From: CAZMVU01 sp964569295
GTDB taxonomy: Bacteria; Hydrogenedentota; Hydrogenedentia; Hydrogenedentales; JAGMZX01
Reading direction: 5' to 3'
Length of the DNA stretch: 6,488 nt
Assembly (NCBI GenBank): GCA_964569295.1
Contig: CAZMVU010000245.1
Coordinates: forward strand, 1 to 6,488
The first letter of the stretch is position 1; each line of letters starts with the position of its first letter. The position numbers and the translations under genes were made by a program. Below are positions 1 through 6,375 of the stretch, in pieces. A model generated the notes under the pieces. It was not told where the DNA came from. It saw nothing but the letters and a program-made list of their open reading frames with translations, and ran no database searches.

Positions 1-121
1 GCGGGTGGGCCAGAACCGCTCCCTGCGCCGATACCGGGGAGCCCCATGAAGTACGGCAAACGGCTAAATAACTAGGATATTTAAGCGACTACTGCGTGGC
101 GCGGCGCCTCGCCACAGAGGC
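1..121. other. Left-edge non-coding stretch, possibly the tail of a neighbouring gene
   Basis: No gene can be assigned here. All three plus-strand frames are open from the window edge and stop within about 75 bases (TGA at 47, TAA at 69, TAG at 73), so one could be the end of an upstream plus-strand gene convergent with the lipoprotein gene at 122. None has a recognisable motif. On the minus strand an ATG at 47-45 opens a short Gly/Pro-rich frame running off the edge, but it has no Shine-Dalgarno sequence. Bases about 63-85 are clearly more AT-rich than the flanking DNA, as expected for an intergenic spacer. Confidence 0.4.
96..115 (-). terminator. Possible terminator hairpin after the first lipoprotein gene (no U-tract)
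   Basis: GTGGCG (96-101) and CGCCAC (110-115) form a 6-bp GC-rich stem with an 8-base loop, seven bases past the stop codon of the minus-strand gene at 122. An alternative fold pairs 98-102 with 104-108. The position suits a transcription end, but on the minus strand the stem is followed by GCAGTAGTCGC rather than a run of T. A standard intrinsic terminator is therefore not shown; it could act with Rho or as a 3' end stabiliser. Confidence 0.3.
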
Positions 122-2050
122 CTAATCGCCATCGAGATAACCCAGAGCCTCGAGGCGCGCGGCCTCTTCGGCGGTCCATTCGCGGTCCGGTGCACTATCG
201 AGTTCGTAGGCGCCCACACTGGGCAGGGCAATCTGCGGTACGTCGAGCGCGTGCAGAGAAGGCGCGTCCAACGTAAAAACGCCCGGTTCGCGAAGGGACA
301 TGGTGAGCGAGACCGTCTTGCCCGGCGGCGTAACGCGGCGGGTCACGGTCGCCCATCCGTTGGTGGGCTTGCGCAGCACATAGGACCAAAGCGTTTCCTG
401 CTGTTCCGTGTCGACAAAGGCCACATCCACCACACCCGACTTGAGCTGATAGCGCAAGGTGAGCAGGTGGGGGGTGCCGGCCTTTTCCAGGGACGCGCTT
501 ACGGACGCGCGCGCCTCGGGCAAAGCCACGGTCACCGCGCCTTCATCGGCGCCACGCACGCCCGCCGCGGGCGCCGATACCGGCGGCGGCCAATCCGTTG
601 TGAACATATTCGGTCCGCGCGCAATCTGCGCGGGCGCGTCCAACACATCACGCGTAAAAGATGCCCAACGCGGGTTCAACGCGCGGAGCCGCTCGTTGTA
701 GCGCGCGGCGGAATCGGGTTCGATATCCACCAGGTTTTTCTGGCAGCCGGGATCGGCGGCCAGGTCGAACAGGCCTTCGGCAAAGGGCCAGGCTGCCTGT
801 GGCCGGAGAAAGTGCGTGTCCGCATAGATCCAGTAGAGCATGTCATCTCCCACGATACCTGCAGCCGGGCCGGTACCGTCGGGCGTTTCGGTGTACACGT
901 CGTGCGGCGCCATAGCTTCACCACGCAACAGCGGGAGCACGCTTTTGCCGGTGAGGCCCTCCGGCCGCTCGAGACCAAAGATCTCGCAGAATGTGGGAAA
1001 TATATCGAGCAGGCTTACGGGCTGCGTCAGGCGGCGTGCCGGGAACCCGTCGAACCGGATGAGCAACGGCACCACGATCTCCTCCGGCATGAGCGAAGCA
1101 CCGTGCCGCCAAAAACCGCGCTCGAAGAATTGCTCGCCATGGTCTGAGGTAATGACGAGCATGTCCGCCGCCGGGTCATACCCGAGAGACGCCAACAGCT
1201 TCGGGAGCATGGCATCGGTATAACGTATCGTGCCGTCGTAAAGGCCGATGAGCTGCGCCAGATCCGCTTCTGTCAGGGGTATGTTGTTCTCGGCATAATA
1301 GGGGAGATTACCCACCACCGGCTTGCCGCTGTGGGTGTAGATATTGCCGAAGTGGACCACATCGCGATCGTAGTCGGTGGTGAATTCCCAGGCATAGGGA
1401 ATGGGCGGCGTATACGGATGGTGCACGTCCATGGTATGCACATAGATAAACTCCCGGCCGCCGCTCGGCTCGTATGCCTCCTTGAATTGGCGCACGATTT
1501 CGCCAAAGGTGCCATAGGGCTGCGATTGTGCATAGAGCGTGTGGTATTCGTCAAAGCCCTGGTTATGCCCTTCTTCAGGCCGTAAGAAGTAGTTTGTGGT
1601 GCAACCCACCGTGCGGAAGCCCGCCGCCTGAAACGCCTCGGCCACGCTGGTGGCAGCACGCGGCAGCCCGTCGGCGTCCGGGTCCGTGTGAAGCAGCGAG
1701 TAGGGCATGCCGCTCATGTAGGCCCCGACCGACCGCCGGGTCACGTTTGACGGGGCAATGGCGCGCTCGAAAACCACGCTTTGTTCAGCCAGTTCGTCAA
1801 GCCAGGGGCTTGTGTCCCGTCCATAGCCCGCGTAACCCAGGTGGTCCGCCCGCAACGAATCCACCACAACCCAGATTACCCGGCGGGGTGCCGCATCGCT
1901 ACCGTGTTGTGGCGCGGACTCCTGCGACGGTTCACAGCCCGCACTGCCAAACAGCATCCCCAGCGCAACGGCGAGCATTATCCACGACAACGGCGTCACC
2001 TTTTCTGGCGATAGCATAGGGCAGCCGGCGCAGAGTCTTTTACACATCAT
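122..2050 (-). CDS. Sulfatase-fold (alkaline phosphatase superfamily) lipoprotein with Thr at the nucleophile position and a C-terminal beta-rich insert
   Basis: This is a 642-residue PF00884-type metallohydrolase or transferase, predicted to be exported and lipid-anchored. Residues 1-38 form a signal peptide (K4, R5, hydrophobic 22-38) ending in a lipobox-like SAGC with Cys39. The metal-site signature VVVDSLRAD gives D64 and D69; VHTMDVHHPY gives H205, D208 and H210; SDHGE gives D303 and H304; H316 matches the substrate-site His of the family. Where formylglycine sulfatases have C/S-x-P-S-R, this protein reads T-R-R-S with T104 as the likely nucleophile, so classical sulfatase activity is doubtful. 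The usual FDLAADP motif (428-434) is followed by about 100 residues of beta-strand-like sequence (503-604) before the family tail LEALGYL (633-639). The start at 2050 is chosen for GGAGAG eight bases upstream and a positively charged n-region; ATG at 2017 (631 residues) is a real alternative. It probably shares a transcript with the gene at 2149. Substrate unknown. Confidence 0.88.
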   Translation of the reverse strand: MMCKRLCAGCPMLSPEKVTPLSWIMLAVALGMLFGSAGCEPSQESAPQHGSDAAPRRVIWVVVDSLRADHLGYAGYGRDTSPWLDELAEQSVVFERAIAPSNVTRRSVGAYMSGMPYSLLHTDPDADGLPRAATSVAEAFQAAGFRTVGCTTNYFLRPEEGHNQGFDEYHTLYAQSQPYGTFGEIVRQFKEAYEPSGGREFIYVHTMDVHHPYTPPIPYAWEFTTDYDRDVVHFGNIYTHSGKPVVGNLPYYAENNIPLTEADLAQLIGLYDGTIRYTDAMLPKLLASLGYDPAADMLVITSDHGEQFFERGFWRHGASLMPEEIVVPLLIRFDGFPARRLTQPVSLLDIFPTFCEIFGLERPEGLTGKSVLPLLRGEAMAPHDVYTETPDGTGPAAGIVGDDMLYWIYADTHFLRPQAAWPFAEGLFDLAADPGCQKNLVDIEPDSAARYNERLRALNPRWASFTRDVLDAPAQIARGPNMFTTDWPPPVSAPAAGVRGADEGAVTVALPEARASVSASLEKAGTPHLLTLRYQLKSGVVDVAFVDTEQQETLWSYVLRKPTNGWATVTRRVTPPGKTVSLTMSLREPGVFTLDAPSLHALDVPQIALPSVGAYELDSAPDREWTAEEAARLEALGYLDGD

Positions 2051-2058
2051 CGGTCTGG

Positions 2059-2064
2059 CTCTCC
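2059..2064 (-). promoter_or_regulatory. Ribosome binding site deciding the start at 2050
   Basis: On the minus strand GGAGAG stands eight bases before tandem ATG codons at 2050 and 2047. The ATG at 2017, which would give a shorter signal peptide, has no purine-rich site upstream, and neither has the one at 2092. The other genes here have comparable sites 4-7 bases from their starts, which favours the 2050/2047 pair. Confidence 0.55.
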
Positions 2065-2148
2065 AGCGTGCGGGTGCGGCCATACGCCACAACTACACGC
2101 GATACGCGCAGGGCGGGTTCATAGCGGCAGAAGCTGTTTACCGCCGGC

Positions 2149-3645
2149 CTAGTCGTCATCAATCCCGCCGAAGTAGCCGAGGGCTTCCAGTTGCTCCCGG
2201 GTTTCGTCGTCCAGCAGCATGCGTTCGGTGGGGACGTTGGCGGCGGGATGTGCCAGGGCGTTTTCCAGAAACGAGGTAAACGCCGCCCGGTAACGCGCGA
2301 CAGCTTCCGTCTGTGTGGGGGCGCGGTTTTCCTGTTCGGTCGGATCAGCGGCCAGATCGAACAGTTCCATACGTTCGTCATCCCGGTGGATGATGAGTTT
2401 CTCGTGGCCGGTGGTGTAGGCCGCTTTGTCAATGCCGAGTTCCGGCAGGGAGGAACGGGTGTTTGTGAGGGCCGGCGCTTCGGTGGTGTCGGCGCCGTGC
2501 GCGATAGGCACGAGGCTGCGGCCCTGCCATTGCGCCAACGGCGCGATGCCCAGCAGCTCCGCCAGGGTGGGTGCCAGGTCGATGCACCGCACAAGGGTGT
2601 CTATGGCGCGCGGCGACTTGCCGGGAGCCTGCAGGATAAACGGTACGTGGGCAACCTCGTGGTAAACGGTGGTGCCATGGCCGAACCAGCCGTGTTCCCA
2701 GAATTCTTCGCCGTGGTCCGCCATCACAATGAAAATCGTGTTCGGGTGTTTCTCCACGATGCTGGCAATGAGCCGCTCGATGTGCAGGTCGAGGTAGCGG
2801 CACTCGCTGTCGTAGCGCTGCATAATGTGGTGGCGCACGTTGTCCGAGAGCGGCGGATATTCACGTGTATCGCTCAGCCCCGCAAAAAATTTGAACCCGT
2901 CGATGGCTTGATCGCGGCGCAGGTCCGGGTTATCGAACCACGCCTGCTCTTCCGGCGTAAGCGGCGGCGCCTCGCCGAACTGGGAAAAATAGGGCTCAGC
3001 CACCTCATAAGGGCCGTGGACATCCATATAATGCACATACAGGAAATAGGGCGCTTCCAGTCTTTGTGCCATGGCGAGGGCTTCGTCGGTGAGATGTTCC
3101 GCATCCGCCCCAGCTTGGTACAAGTATTCGTCAAAGCCCTGGGCGAACCCGTACGCAGCTTTCATATGCGAGTTCCGCTGCACGGCGCCTGTCGCATAAC
3201 CGGCTTCCTGGAGCCACTCCGAGAACAGCGTGAATTCCTCGGGCACCACATCCACCACCATCGCTTGCTCCTCGAGCATGCGCCTCTGAAGACCGAACTG
3301 CACACGATGCACCTGCGGATAGAGGCTGGTGAATATGGTGGTCATCGCGGGCTTGGTCCAGGTGGCCTGGCTCACGCAGTTCTTGAACTCCCAGCTTTCT
3401 TCCGCCAGCGCCGCCAGGCCGGGCATGATGGCGTGCCCGTTCCGCCGCCCATGCACCCGGTCTGCGCGCAGCGTGTCGAGCAGCAGAAACACCACGTTGG
3501 GACGGCCCGCATTTTCTGGCAGGGCCGCCGGTGTCGAAGCGGTTTGCCTGGATGGTGGTTCCGGCTTCTCCTCGGCTGTGCAGCCGGGAATAAGCACGGC
3601 CAGGCACACGGACGCCAAGACCAGGCGCCAGAGCCTTTTGTGCAT
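2149..3645 (-). CDS. Sulfatase-fold (alkaline phosphatase superfamily) lipoprotein with Thr at the nucleophile position
   Basis: This is a 498-residue PF00884-type enzyme, the usual size for the family. The N-terminus (H2, K3, R4, then a hydrophobic run) ends in lipobox IPGC with Cys22, so it should be a lipoprotein. A Pro/Ser/Thr/Ala-rich linker (about 23-48) leads to the catalytic domain. LLLDTLRAD gives D57 and D62; YVHYMDVHGPY gives H205, D208 and H210; MADHGEEF gives D310 and H311; FGHG gives H323. The nucleophile loop reads T-W-T-K-P-A-M, placing T97 where formylglycine sulfatases have Cys or Ser, so cleavage or transfer of a phospho group is at least as likely as sulfate ester hydrolysis. 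ELFDLAADP (427-435) and LEALGYFGG (487-494) are the normal family C-terminus. The start is supported by GAAGGA six bases upstream. It is first in the minus-strand unit, with a consensus-like promoter upstream, and is followed after 98 bases by a related gene. Substrate unknown. Confidence 0.92.
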   Translation of the reverse strand: MHKRLWRLVLASVCLAVLIPGCTAEEKPEPPSRQTASTPAALPENAGRPNVVFLLLDTLRADRVHGRRNGHAIMPGLAALAEESWEFKNCVSQATWTKPAMTTIFTSLYPQVHRVQFGLQRRMLEEQAMVVDVVPEEFTLFSEWLQEAGYATGAVQRNSHMKAAYGFAQGFDEYLYQAGADAEHLTDEALAMAQRLEAPYFLYVHYMDVHGPYEVAEPYFSQFGEAPPLTPEEQAWFDNPDLRRDQAIDGFKFFAGLSDTREYPPLSDNVRHHIMQRYDSECRYLDLHIERLIASIVEKHPNTIFIVMADHGEEFWEHGWFGHGTTVYHEVAHVPFILQAPGKSPRAIDTLVRCIDLAPTLAELLGIAPLAQWQGRSLVPIAHGADTTEAPALTNTRSSLPELGIDKAAYTTGHEKLIIHRDDERMELFDLAADPTEQENRAPTQTEAVARYRAAFTSFLENALAHPAANVPTERMLLDDETREQLEALGYFGGIDDD

Positions 3646-3722
3646 AGTCTATCCTTCGTGAAGCAACCCGGGGTAGCGCACAATATGCAAGGGGTGTACG
3701 CGGGCTTCCCGGACAGCCCATG
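3646..3722 (-). promoter_or_regulatory. 5' leader of the minus-strand lipoprotein unit
   Basis: If transcription starts about seven bases past the -10 element, the leader is about 77 bases. Its first part can fold into a small hairpin (GGGCT/AGCCC pairing 3715-3719 with 3702-3706, 8-base loop). It ends with the Shine-Dalgarno GAAGGA (3652-3657), six bases from the ATG. No known riboswitch is recognised. Confidence 0.4.
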
Positions 3723-3728
3723 TGGTCG

Positions 3729-3757
3729 AGTATAGGCGGCCGCCGTCAGCGTGTCAA
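3729..3757 (-). promoter_or_regulatory. Consensus-like sigma70 promoter for the minus-strand lipoprotein unit
   Basis: Read on the minus strand, a perfect -35 hexamer TTGACA (3757-3752) is followed by exactly 17 bases and the -10 hexamer TATACT (3734-3729), five of six matches to TATAAT. This is the best promoter I see in the window and points at the gene starting at 3645. The spacer contains the 10-base palindrome GGCGGCCGCC (3735-3744), abutting the -10 element. Confidence 0.75.
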
Positions 3758-3765
3758 AATGCGGG

Positions 3766-3779
3766 GTTGCCGCGGCAAC
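3766..3779. promoter_or_regulatory. Perfect 14-base palindrome, candidate operator between divergent promoters
   Basis: GTTGCCGCGGCAAC is identical to its own reverse complement. It covers the candidate plus-strand -35 (TTGCCG, 3767-3772) and lies eight bases upstream of the minus-strand -35. A dimeric regulator bound here could block the glycosyltransferase promoter and influence the lipoprotein promoter. No regulator gene lies in the window, so the binding protein is unknown. Confidence 0.5.
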
Positions 3780-3797
3780 GCATGGCCCTGCTATACT
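3767..3797 (+). promoter_or_regulatory. Extended -10 sigma70 promoter for the glycosyltransferase gene
   Basis: The -10 hexamer TATACT (3792-3797) is preceded by TGC (3789-3791), giving an extended -10 element. The best -35 is TTGCCG (3767-3772), four of six matches, with a long 19-base spacer; the TGn extension could compensate. Transcription would start near 3804, about 23 bases before the ATG at 3827. The -35 is buried in the 14-base palindrome. Confidence 0.6.
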
Positions 3798-3826
3798 TCG
3801 CGCCTACACGGAAATGAGGCCAACCC

Positions 3827-4945
3827 ATGCGGATTCGAATCGCGGGATATGTCCCCGCCGAGGGGCGCTACAGTATGGGGCGGGTGGCGAGAACGCTCCA
3901 CGCCCATCTGGCCCCTTACCTCGCGCCGGACGACACGGCCGTGCTGGATGATTCGGCCATGCCGCGCACGGGAACCCGGCTTTTGCACGGTCCCCGCGTG
4001 AAGCTGCACAAGCGCGTGCTGCATCCGCTTCGGCAATGCACGCGGCCATGGGATGTGCTGCACCTGGTGGACAACGACTACGCGCTGGGCATTCCCCCCG
4101 GGAAGTGTGGGCGCACGGTGGTGACGGTGCACGACATGATGCCCTTCCTGCTCCATGACAACCCCGCCCATGCCTTTTCCGGGCGGCTGGGGTGGTGGTT
4201 CTACAGGCGCACCCTGGCGAATCTGGCGCGGGCCGGGCGGATTGCCTGTGTATCCCAGTTTACCCGGCACTGTCTGCTGGAACAACTGGACGAACTGCCG
4301 GCACCCGTTGCGGTCATTTACAACGGCATTGACCAGGCCATGCACCCCCTGCCCGCTGGCGACCCGATGCTTGCGGATTTTCGCTTGCGCCATGATCTTA
4401 CAGGCAAATGGGTCGTCTTGCACGTGGGCTCGTGCGCACCCTACAAACGAATCGACGCACTCCTGCACATCGCCGCCGGGCTCCGGCGAACCTTGGGAGA
4501 CACGCTGTGCCTGCTGAAGGTGGGCGGCCGTTTCTCCGATGCACAGCGCGCGCTCGTGGGCGTGCTCGGTCTCGGCGATGCCCTCGTGCATCTGACCGGT
4601 CTCGATGAAGACCAACTCGTGTGCGCCTACAATGCGGCCGATGTATTGCTGTGGCCGTCCCAGTTCGAAGGCTTTGGCCTGCCCGTGCTCGAGGCCATGG
4701 CCTGCGGCACACCCGTCGTGTGTTCGAACGGCGGCGCCCTTGCCGAGGTGGCGGGCGATGCCGCAGCCACGCACAAGCCCGAGGACCACGCCGGCATGAC
4801 GGCAGCCTGCCACAAGGTGCTTGAAGACGCCGCCTACGCCGATGACTTGCGTTCTCGGGGGCGTGCGCGCGCCCAGGATTTCACGTGGGACACTGCGGCC
4901 CGCCGCTATTATGCCCTCTACAAGGAGGTCGCGGCGGGCGCATGA
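3827..4945 (+). CDS. GT4-family glycosyltransferase (GT-B fold)
   Basis: This 372-residue enzyme should transfer a sugar from a nucleotide-sugar donor to an acceptor at the cytosolic face of the membrane; donor and acceptor cannot be read from the sequence. The N-terminal half (about 1-170) is the acceptor-side domain, with VHDMMPF (101-107) and CVSQFTR (141-147), typical of GT4 enzymes. The C-terminal half is the donor-binding domain: LHVGS (198-202), YKRID (206-210), the AADVLLWPS strand (270-278), and the hallmark E-x7-E motif with E281 and E289, followed by ACGTPVVCSNGG (292-303). Length is normal and nothing appears missing. The N-terminal loop, usually GG-x-G/S-R-Y, reads EGRYSMGRV here. 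There is no signal peptide or membrane helix. The start is supported by TGAGG seven bases upstream. It heads a likely two-gene plus-strand unit, divergent from the lipoprotein genes. Confidence 0.93.
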   Translation: MRIRIAGYVPAEGRYSMGRVARTLHAHLAPYLAPDDTAVLDDSAMPRTGTRLLHGPRVKLHKRVLHPLRQCTRPWDVLHLVDNDYALGIPPGKCGRTVVTVHDMMPFLLHDNPAHAFSGRLGWWFYRRTLANLARAGRIACVSQFTRHCLLEQLDELPAPVAVIYNGIDQAMHPLPAGDPMLADFRLRHDLTGKWVVLHVGSCAPYKRIDALLHIAAGLRRTLGDTLCLLKVGGRFSDAQRALVGVLGLGDALVHLTGLDEDQLVCAYNAADVLLWPSQFEGFGLPVLEAMACGTPVVCSNGGALAEVAGDAAATHKPEDHAGMTAACHKVLEDAAYADDLRSRGRARAQDFTWDTAARRYYALYKEVAAGA

Positions 4946-5046
4946 CGTAACGATGGATAGATAGAAACGCAGCAGCGGCTTTGTGCGCAAGGTCTCCGGC
5001 GATGCGCCCGGACAAACGCACAAGCCCCAAACTCGGGAAGAGAAAC
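4946..5046 (+). other. Leader between the glycosyltransferase and membrane protein genes
   Basis: The spacer is 101 bases with no terminator and no convincing promoter, so the two genes may be cotranscribed. It contains a 5-bp stem, TCCGG (4995-4999) with CCGGA (5008-5012), whose loop holds an in-frame ATG at 5002. AAGG (4989-4992) is a possible ribosome site for that ATG. GGGAAGAG (5035-5042) lies four bases before the preferred ATG at 5047. Confidence 0.4.
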
Positions 5047-6375
5047 ATGGGCAACGACACACACACGCCAGCGGGCGGATACCGCGGCCTCGACTTTGTA
5101 CTGATAGCGGTTATCTTCGCCCTGATGGGCGCGTTCTTCTGGGCGATTCGCGGCACGGGCGGCTACGGGGGCGCGATGGGCGGTACCCTCGCAGGGCTCG
5201 GATGGGCCATGCTGTGGCACGGATTCTCACGTCTTGGTGGCGCGGGCCGGCAACGGCCCCATGGCATGGGCGCTATGATTGCCGCGATCACGCTCGGGAT
5301 CGCCGCAGGCGGCCTGACCGGTTATGGTGTATACAGCGCGTGGATTCGCGGCGAGTTCTACCTCGACTATCCCGACGGTGTCCGCTCCATCGCGCCCTGG
5401 ACCGGCCTGGCGATGATGTTCTTCTGCGGTCTGCACTGGGGCGGGGTAACGGGCGTGTTCATGGGCTGGTGTGCACCGGACAAGCGGGCGAATCTCATGG
5501 CCTGGGGCGGCCGCATTCTCGGCGGTGTTGCGGGCGCCGTGCTCGCTGGAATCATTGTGCGCGTGTTTCCGCACTGGTTTCTGCCGTTCTACGGCGAGGG
5601 CATCTACCAGAACCCCGACAACGCCACCTGTATCCGTGCGGTCGGCAGCATTCGCAACATCGCGCCGCATGTGGGCGCCTACCTCGGTTTTCTTGTGGCG
5701 GAACTCGTGCGGAAAGACCGCCGCGCCGCAGGCATGATGTTGCTTATGGGCCTGGGTTTCGCTATTCCGTTCTCGGTTGGCGGCCTGTGGCATGCGGCAC
5801 GGGGTTCCAGCTGGGACCTGCCCTTCTGGAAGTTCTGGGAAATGAGCATCGGCGGCGGCGGCGGTTTGGCCTTCGGACTGGCGTTCTATTTGTTCAACCG
5901 GCCCGTACCCGATGCGCCGCCGCACCGCGTGACCTGGAACGAGCGCATATGGCCGGTCGCGGTCGTTGTCTCCCTTGCGGTGACCATCACCGTAACCAAT
6001 GCCTATGCGGGCTTCATTAACCTGCATGGCCTCGAATGGCCGGCAGGGGTGCGGGTCTTGATCACCCTGGGGTGCCTGTTCGCGGTGGAAGCGGCGTTCA
6101 CGCTGTGGTTCGTCCGTACGCGCATGTTCTTGAACGATGAGCGCAGCCTTCACAGCGGCGCACTCATGCCCGGTTGGATCCCGCTGGCTGTGCTGGCGCT
6201 CATTGTAGTGGCCGGCTATCTGGTCAGTGTGCCAGGCGAATTGCAGCATAAAAACTGGGTCTTGTTGCCGCTGTACACCCTCTACATCGTTGTGTCCATC
6301 GCTGTGGCAGGCGTGCTCGCCGCACGGAGACCGCCCAACGAGAAGAACAGGCACGCAAACCGCCGGCCGTCATGA
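5047..6375 (+). CDS. Unrecognised polytopic membrane protein, about 12 predicted helices
   Basis: I do not recognise the family. From ATG 5047 it is 442 residues and almost wholly hydrophobic. By eye, helices fall near 15-34, 38-58, 74-98, 115-141, 153-172, 207-222, 228-248, 264-283, 301-320, 335-356, 374-395 and 403-425. The tail is basic and polar (about 427-442). Striking features are a Gly-rich stretch after helix 1 (FFWAIRGTGGYGGAMGG, 30-46, with R35), the GLHWGGVTGVFMGW helix (128-141), an aromatic segment between helices 7 and 8 (LWHAARGSSWDLPFWKFWE, 247-265), and five consecutive glycines (269-273). There is no ATP-binding motif or known transporter signature. The start at 5047 is chosen for GGGAAGAG upstream and because the protein begins sensibly there; ATG 5002 (457 residues) and TTG 4981 are in-frame alternatives. 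Its place behind a glycosyltransferase suggests an envelope or lipid-linked glycan role, but that is inference. Confidence 0.82.
   Translation: MGNDTHTPAGGYRGLDFVLIAVIFALMGAFFWAIRGTGGYGGAMGGTLAGLGWAMLWHGFSRLGGAGRQRPHGMGAMIAAITLGIAAGGLTGYGVYSAWIRGEFYLDYPDGVRSIAPWTGLAMMFFCGLHWGGVTGVFMGWCAPDKRANLMAWGGRILGGVAGAVLAGIIVRVFPHWFLPFYGEGIYQNPDNATCIRAVGSIRNIAPHVGAYLGFLVAELVRKDRRAAGMMLLMGLGFAIPFSVGGLWHAARGSSWDLPFWKFWEMSIGGGGGLAFGLAFYLFNRPVPDAPPHRVTWNERIWPVAVVVSLAVTITVTNAYAGFINLHGLEWPAGVRVLITLGCLFAVEAAFTLWFVRTRMFLNDERSLHSGALMPGWIPLAVLALIVVAGYLVSVPGELQHKNWVLLPLYTLYIVVSIAVAGVLAARRPPNEKNRHANRRPS

Noticed and set aside
251..1147. A 298-codon plus-strand open frame antisense to the 642-residue lipoprotein gene
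   Set aside because: Its Arg/His/Gly-rich composition is typical of an antisense shadow, and it shows no domain or credible start signal.
2018..2092. Longer N-terminus of the first lipoprotein starting at ATG 2092
   Set aside because: There is no ribosome site before 2092, and the extra residues (Arg/Ala/Pro-rich) do not resemble a signal peptide. The pair at 2050/2047 has GGAGAG upstream.
2191..3735. A 514-codon plus-strand open frame antisense to the 498-residue lipoprotein gene
   Set aside because: The opposite strand encodes a complete family protein with lipobox, metal-site motifs and ribosome site. The antisense frame has no recognisable domain, and long antisense frames are common in GC-rich genes.
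3791..5062. A 423-codon minus-strand open frame covering the glycosyltransferase
   Set aside because: The plus strand has the full GT4 motif set with a promoter and Shine-Dalgarno site. The antisense frame has no motif and would cross the control region.
5850..5868. GGC-type triplet run as a microsatellite or recoding site
   Set aside because: It is only about five repeats, in frame, and encodes a glycine stretch in a predicted helix; chance and protein composition explain it.
5227..6354. A 375-codon minus-strand open frame under the membrane protein
   Set aside because: It is the shadow of a hydrophobic GC-rich gene: rich in His, Arg, Gln and Ala with no domain.
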